Positions 61,701-64,000 of a DNA stretch of 64,000 nucleotides are shown piece by piece. Below the pieces are notes generated by a model, which did no database searches, was not told where the DNA came from, and saw only the letters and a list, made by a program, of their open reading frames with translations. The number at the start of each line of letters is the position of its first letter. Position 1 is the stretch's first letter. A program made the position numbers and the translations under genes. Source of the DNA: Aureibaculum luteum (GTDB lineage: Bacteria > Bacteroidota > Bacteroidia > Flavobacteriales > Flavobacteriaceae); the NCBI RefSeq assembly GCF_003449015.1, contig NZ_QRGD01000003.1, positions 310,001-374,000 on the forward strand. The letters are read 5' to 3'.

Positions 61701-62839
61701 CATCTATAAAACTATCCATTTCTGACTCAGGTTCTGGAATGCCAAAAGCGGAGTTGACAAAAATATTCGAACTCTTTTATCAATCACATTCTACACAAAA
61801 ATACAAAGGTACAGGTATAGGCTTGGCACTAACTAAAGAATTGGTAAACCTACATAATGGAAAAATCAGCGTAGACTCCACACCCAATAAAGGTACTACA
61901 TTTAATGTGCTGATACCTATTACCGAAGATGCCTATGATAAAAATGATAGAATAACCACTGATAAGGAGGATGAACCAAAATTAATAACAAAAAAACAGG
62001 ATATAATTGACCCCTCTAACCTTAATTTTCATCATAAAACAATTTTAGTTGTTGAAGATAACGTTGAATTACAACAACTTTTAAAGGACTTACTATATGA
62101 AACCTACACTATTATTATTGCCAGTAATGGAGAAGAAGGATATGATATTGCAAAAAACAAATTACCAGACATCATATTAAGCGATGTAATGATGCCTAAA
62201 TTAGGAGGTGTTGAGATGTGTCAAAAATTACAAAAAAATACTTCAACCGCCCATATACCGATAATATTACTTACCGCAAAAAATTCAATCAGTGCAAAAA
62301 TTGAGGGCCTCTCGTCAGGTGCTATTGAATATATCAATAAACCCTTTAACACGTCAGAGTTATTATTAAAAATAAAAAACATTCTTGCTTCTAAAGAACA
62401 AATTATTTCTAAATATAGAAAAGAAGTCTTGAGCTCTCCAGAAATAAAGATTGAAAAGACAAAGGATGAACTGTTTTTAGAAAGTCTTGTAAAAACGATA
62501 AATCAGAATTTAGATAATACAGATTTTAAAGTTGAAGAATTAGCTGAATCACTAAATATGGGCTATTCTAGTTTATACAGAAAATGTCAAACACTTACGG
62601 GGCATAGTTTAGTTGATTTTGTACGTATCTTACGAATGAAAAAGGCGGCAGTTTTAATTGCTAAATACGGATATTCAATAAACGAAACAGCCTACCTTAC
62701 TGGCTTTAATGATCCTAAATATTTTTCTAAATGTTTTAAAGCCTACTTTAAAAAAACACCAGGTGTTTTTAAAAAAGAAGCAAATAAGACTGGAATTGAT
62801 AGTTTCTTAAAAAATTATAAATTAGAAAACATAGGTTAA
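58754..62839 (+). CDS. Hybrid two-component system sensor-regulator (HTCS) of the PUL
   Basis: A single protein joining sensor, kinase and regulator, typical of PUL control. The 1361 residues read: signal peptide (MIRLKLPILICSLLFSLGST); reg_prop beta-propeller repeats (about 40-690, many SNGNIWFGTYKNGLW-like blades); Y_Y_Y domain (about 710-775, SFKFSAIDN to PPGEYTFEVK); membrane helix (about 788-808); HisKA with H842 in MSHEIQTPLTLILGP; HATPase (DSGSGMPKAEL, GTGIGLALTKELV); receiver with D1144 in ILSDVMMPKLGG; and a C-terminal AraC-type HTH (about 1255-1345). The start is TTG at 58754, as no nearby ATG preserves the signal peptide. Binding of a released sugar by the propeller would trigger phosphorylation. 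It is divergent from the operon it probably controls. Confidence 0.94.
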   Translation: MIRLKLPILICSLLFSLGSTVAQNNANFKHLSPAIDNSSINVSETIQDPLGTIWMVCNSGVLLYDGYDYTLVKNEIIFPGRSKNDRIKTIVKDADNSIWILSNLGLVTKYRYDKCNYQNVTTSVLKNNMISAIITTQNSVWMASKNGSIFRYRNSTLDSITTVNNNGIAVKNVFDIEVITENQLYISTDDGKIYNYNLESKRSSELVGPFSNFPGALILTTDALNRLWIGTETFGLFVYDLQKKQFIQESLFKGNTYNIDQELFFTFFKDSDGIIWAGTDGAGLYKINPVNGKIDVFTKQDANEFSLSSNTVLNISEDSHKNIWVSTNYGKLNVLPHTSENINYHSGSENNKPVRVLSIFKSSLNTLWVGTDGFGLTKIKFNTDGSTEESQYFKKNKLTKGFYIQSITEDSNGNIWFGTYKNGLWMYKPKSNRFKKINIFNSKKHEATDVRTVFNDSKNRIWVSSNVSLNVYNAAFELIASFENNSNGLKGTIAESINEDKEGTIWLGMFKNDLTEFSENTSNIKFSTFIGHTNLPTKESHKLFSIRSATVTTQDNIWLINADGRLINYNIKDNTSTDYEQLKNSLEHRFVSLVAEDKDNIWMGSNNGLYHLNLKNDSIKTYYSTDGLQDNMFLARSAYKDKDGLLYFGGIKGFNYFNPKNLTEKKSNPNLFINSIEVLNKPVETIVPDQTTSGIFNIKSLELKNDQSSFSFKFSAIDNILNPAFSYAYRLKGFDKDWIISHSERTATYTNIPPGEYTFEVKSGTKKGIWDIAPKQIDIKITPPIWNSSLAYIIYALFLCIIALAIKRWFNLRKRLFLEKVIHKKEQDLHRLKMDFFTKMSHEIQTPLTLILGPLDNMKKRASDDGNLLLKQRLDIISNNTERLSKIARELTLVRNKELGKLKLNVSENILCKHISDIAVSFKEMARIKHIDFNINCPNQLYYAWYDKDKIEHVIYNLLSNAFKFTPDSGAINLNVVYIESDTSIKLSISDSGSGMPKAELTKIFELFYQSHSTQKYKGTGIGLALTKELVNLHNGKISVDSTPNKGTTFNVLIPITEDAYDKNDRITTDKEDEPKLITKKQDIIDPSNLNFHHKTILVVEDNVELQQLLKDLLYETYTIIIASNGEEGYDIAKNKLPDIILSDVMMPKLGGVEMCQKLQKNTSTAHIPIILLTAKNSISAKIEGLSSGAIEYINKPFNTSELLLKIKNILASKEQIISKYRKEVLSSPEIKIEKTKDELFLESLVKTINQNLDNTDFKVEELAESLNMGYSSLYRKCQTLTGHSLVDFVRILRMKKAAVLIAKYGYSINETAYLTGFNDPKYFSKCFKAYFKKTPGVFKKEANKTGIDSFLKNYKLENIG

Positions 62840-62915
62840 CTCTAAATTGTTTAATTAATTTATTTTGAAAATTACACATTATAATTTATCCATTAAAAAC
62901 CCAGCAAATACACTA

Positions 62916-64000
62916 TTAAAACATTCTTTGGTCAGACTTGAATGATATATCGTTAATCGCTTCTAATAATGTTTGACCAAGTTTAACTTCACGCTTAATG
63001 CTATCAGTATATTTTTGATACCTGTTTTCGTCACCCATTTGTTTGTAAACACTCGCTCTCATTCGATTTTCTAAATCATTATTAATCAGTTCCTCAAAAG
63101 GCTTACCTACTCCGAGATTTCTAGGACGTATTTCCGCCTCATCTATCTTACTTAATGCTTGGGTGTATTTTTTCTTATTCATTAAATTATATGCTAACAT
63201 TAACTTCGTTTGTCTATAGTATCGATACGAATCTGTAGCTCCCTCAAATGGTAATACATTAATATTAGACAATATATGTTCCGCTTTTTTGTATTGGCTA
63301 TTTAACATATAAGACTTAGTTAAATCTAATCCAACAATGTAATTTTTAGTATTATTTTTATAACATTTTTCCAATATTTTTACAGCGTCTTTGTAATGCT
63401 TTAATTGAATATTTAATTTTGCAGCCATCCGGTAATAACGCCACTCTTTAGGCTCTATTTGAATTGCCTTTTCTATCAACTTTATCTTTTTATCAACACT
63501 TCCATTAATGTCCAGTTTAGCCTTCAAAAAATGGAAAGGAGCAAAATTATTAGGGCCAAGAGATTTGTTTAACAAATCTAATGCCTTCTCTTTATTACCT
63601 CTAAAATTATGAATTAATGCTAATAAGTAATGTACTTTCCATGACTCTTTTTGAACGTTAGCCCATTCTAAAATTTCTGCTGTTTCTTCCCTAAATGGAA
63701 AAACAAACGATAGATCTGAATTTTCTGCTTTATCTAAATATAAATCGGAGTCAGATTTATTTATACCCTTATTCAACCATGCTAACCAAAAGAACACCTC
63801 GCTATTTTTAGGTGATAATTTTAACACCTCAATACTTTCCTTAAATCTATTATTATTGGCATACCAAATTGCTAATTCTAAGTATGATTCTATGGGTAGC
63901 TCATTTTTTATAAGCGATTGAAATTTTTCAAGATTAGTATCAGTTGGCGACCTATAAAAATCCTCAAACCGAATAAAATGGTTTAATGGATTCAATTTTT
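62916..64000 (-). CDS. TPR protein, C-terminal part (cut by window edge), DUF5107-like
   Basis: An open frame of 361 codons running off the right edge with no start codon visible (the first M-like codon at 63995 is a TTG and probably internal). The sequence is helical TPR throughout (ESYLELAIWYANNNRFKESI, HYLLALIHNFRGNKEKALDL, YKDAVKILEKCYKNNTKNYI). The phrase FPFREETAEILEWANVQKES and the composition recall the C-terminal TPR half of DUF5107 proteins, large PUL-associated proteins of about 1100 residues. The N-terminal part needed to confirm this is outside the window. It may belong to the same PUL, convergent with the sensor gene. Confidence 0.55.
   Translation of the reverse strand, partial: KLNPLNHFIRFEDFYRSPTDTNLEKFQSLIKNELPIESYLELAIWYANNNRFKESIEVLKLSPKNSEVFFWLAWLNKGINKSDSDLYLDKAENSDLSFVFPFREETAEILEWANVQKESWKVHYLLALIHNFRGNKEKALDLLNKSLGPNNFAPFHFLKAKLDINGSVDKKIKLIEKAIQIEPKEWRYYRMAAKLNIQLKHYKDAVKILEKCYKNNTKNYIVGLDLTKSYMLNSQYKKAEHILSNINVLPFEGATDSYRYYRQTKLMLAYNLMNKKKYTQALSKIDEAEIRPRNLGVGKPFEELINNDLENRMRASVYKQMGDENRYQKYTDSIKREVKLGQTLLEAINDISFKSDQRMF

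Noticed and set aside
1-64000. CRISPR arrays, tRNA or rRNA genes, insertion sequences, prophage
   Set aside because: No regularly spaced repeats, no tRNA-like cloverleaf or rRNA sequence, and no transposase, integrase or phage structural ORF was found by reading both strands.

Overview
The window is a chromosomal segment of a Flavobacteriaceae-type Bacteroidota. The evidence is AT-rich DNA, promoters of the Bacteroidota TAnnTTTG type, few visible Shine-Dalgarno sites, a type IX secretion barrel gene (sprA), a SusC/SusD polysaccharide utilisation locus (PUL) with a hybrid two-component regulator, and the actABCDEF-cox respiratory cluster. No rRNA, tRNA, insertion sequence, phage or CRISPR was seen.

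Layout. (1) 1-4461, minus strand: branched-chain amino acid operon ilvD-ilvB-ilvN-ilvC; ilvC runs off the left edge, and a hairpin-bearing intergenic element sits between ilvN and ilvC. (2) 4817-12032: a penicillin-acylase-family hydrolase, an unknown membrane protein, a decayed duplicate of the acylase gene's 5' end, and a large DUF3857/transglutaminase-like protein. (3) 12104-24152, minus strand: one long respiratory operon for alternative complex III (actA to actF) and cytochrome c oxidase subunits II and I. Electrons would pass from quinol to ActB/ActC/ActF, the hemes of ActA/ActE, and on to the oxidase. It is led by a clear promoter at 24235-24264. (4) 24367-31264: SPOR-like protein, ruvB, small proteins, queG, maeB, ruvA. 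(5) 31269-39412: sprA (the 2388-residue T9SS translocon), gcvH and a VanZ-like gene. (6) 39476-47764: three tandem TonB paralogs, deoC, a sugar N-acetyltransferase, a RemB-like outer-membrane protein with its own TonB-like domain, a PagL-type lipid A deacylase and a GIN-domain lipoprotein. This part looks devoted to the cell envelope. (7) 47820-58528, minus strand: a PUL operon of GH109-type enzyme, SusC, SusD, fasciclin lipoprotein, another lipoprotein, an unrecognised secreted protein and a DUF3472 lipoprotein. The divergent hybrid two-component sensor (58754-62839) is its probable regulator. A TPR protein, cut by the right edge, follows.

The most interesting points are: a PUL with a single recognisable CAZyme (an NAD-dependent-type GH109) and several unassigned lipoproteins, with a 21-bp-spaced direct repeat upstream; a helix-hairpin-helix domain fused to the membrane subunit ActC; a seven-heme ActA; promoter-flanking inverted repeats at the third tonB and at the acylase gene; a duplicated acylase 5' end; a 33-codon ORF overlapping the TTG start of queG; and three TTG-initiated genes (queG, sprA, the hybrid sensor). 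All assignments come from reading the sequence and family knowledge; no database search was run.
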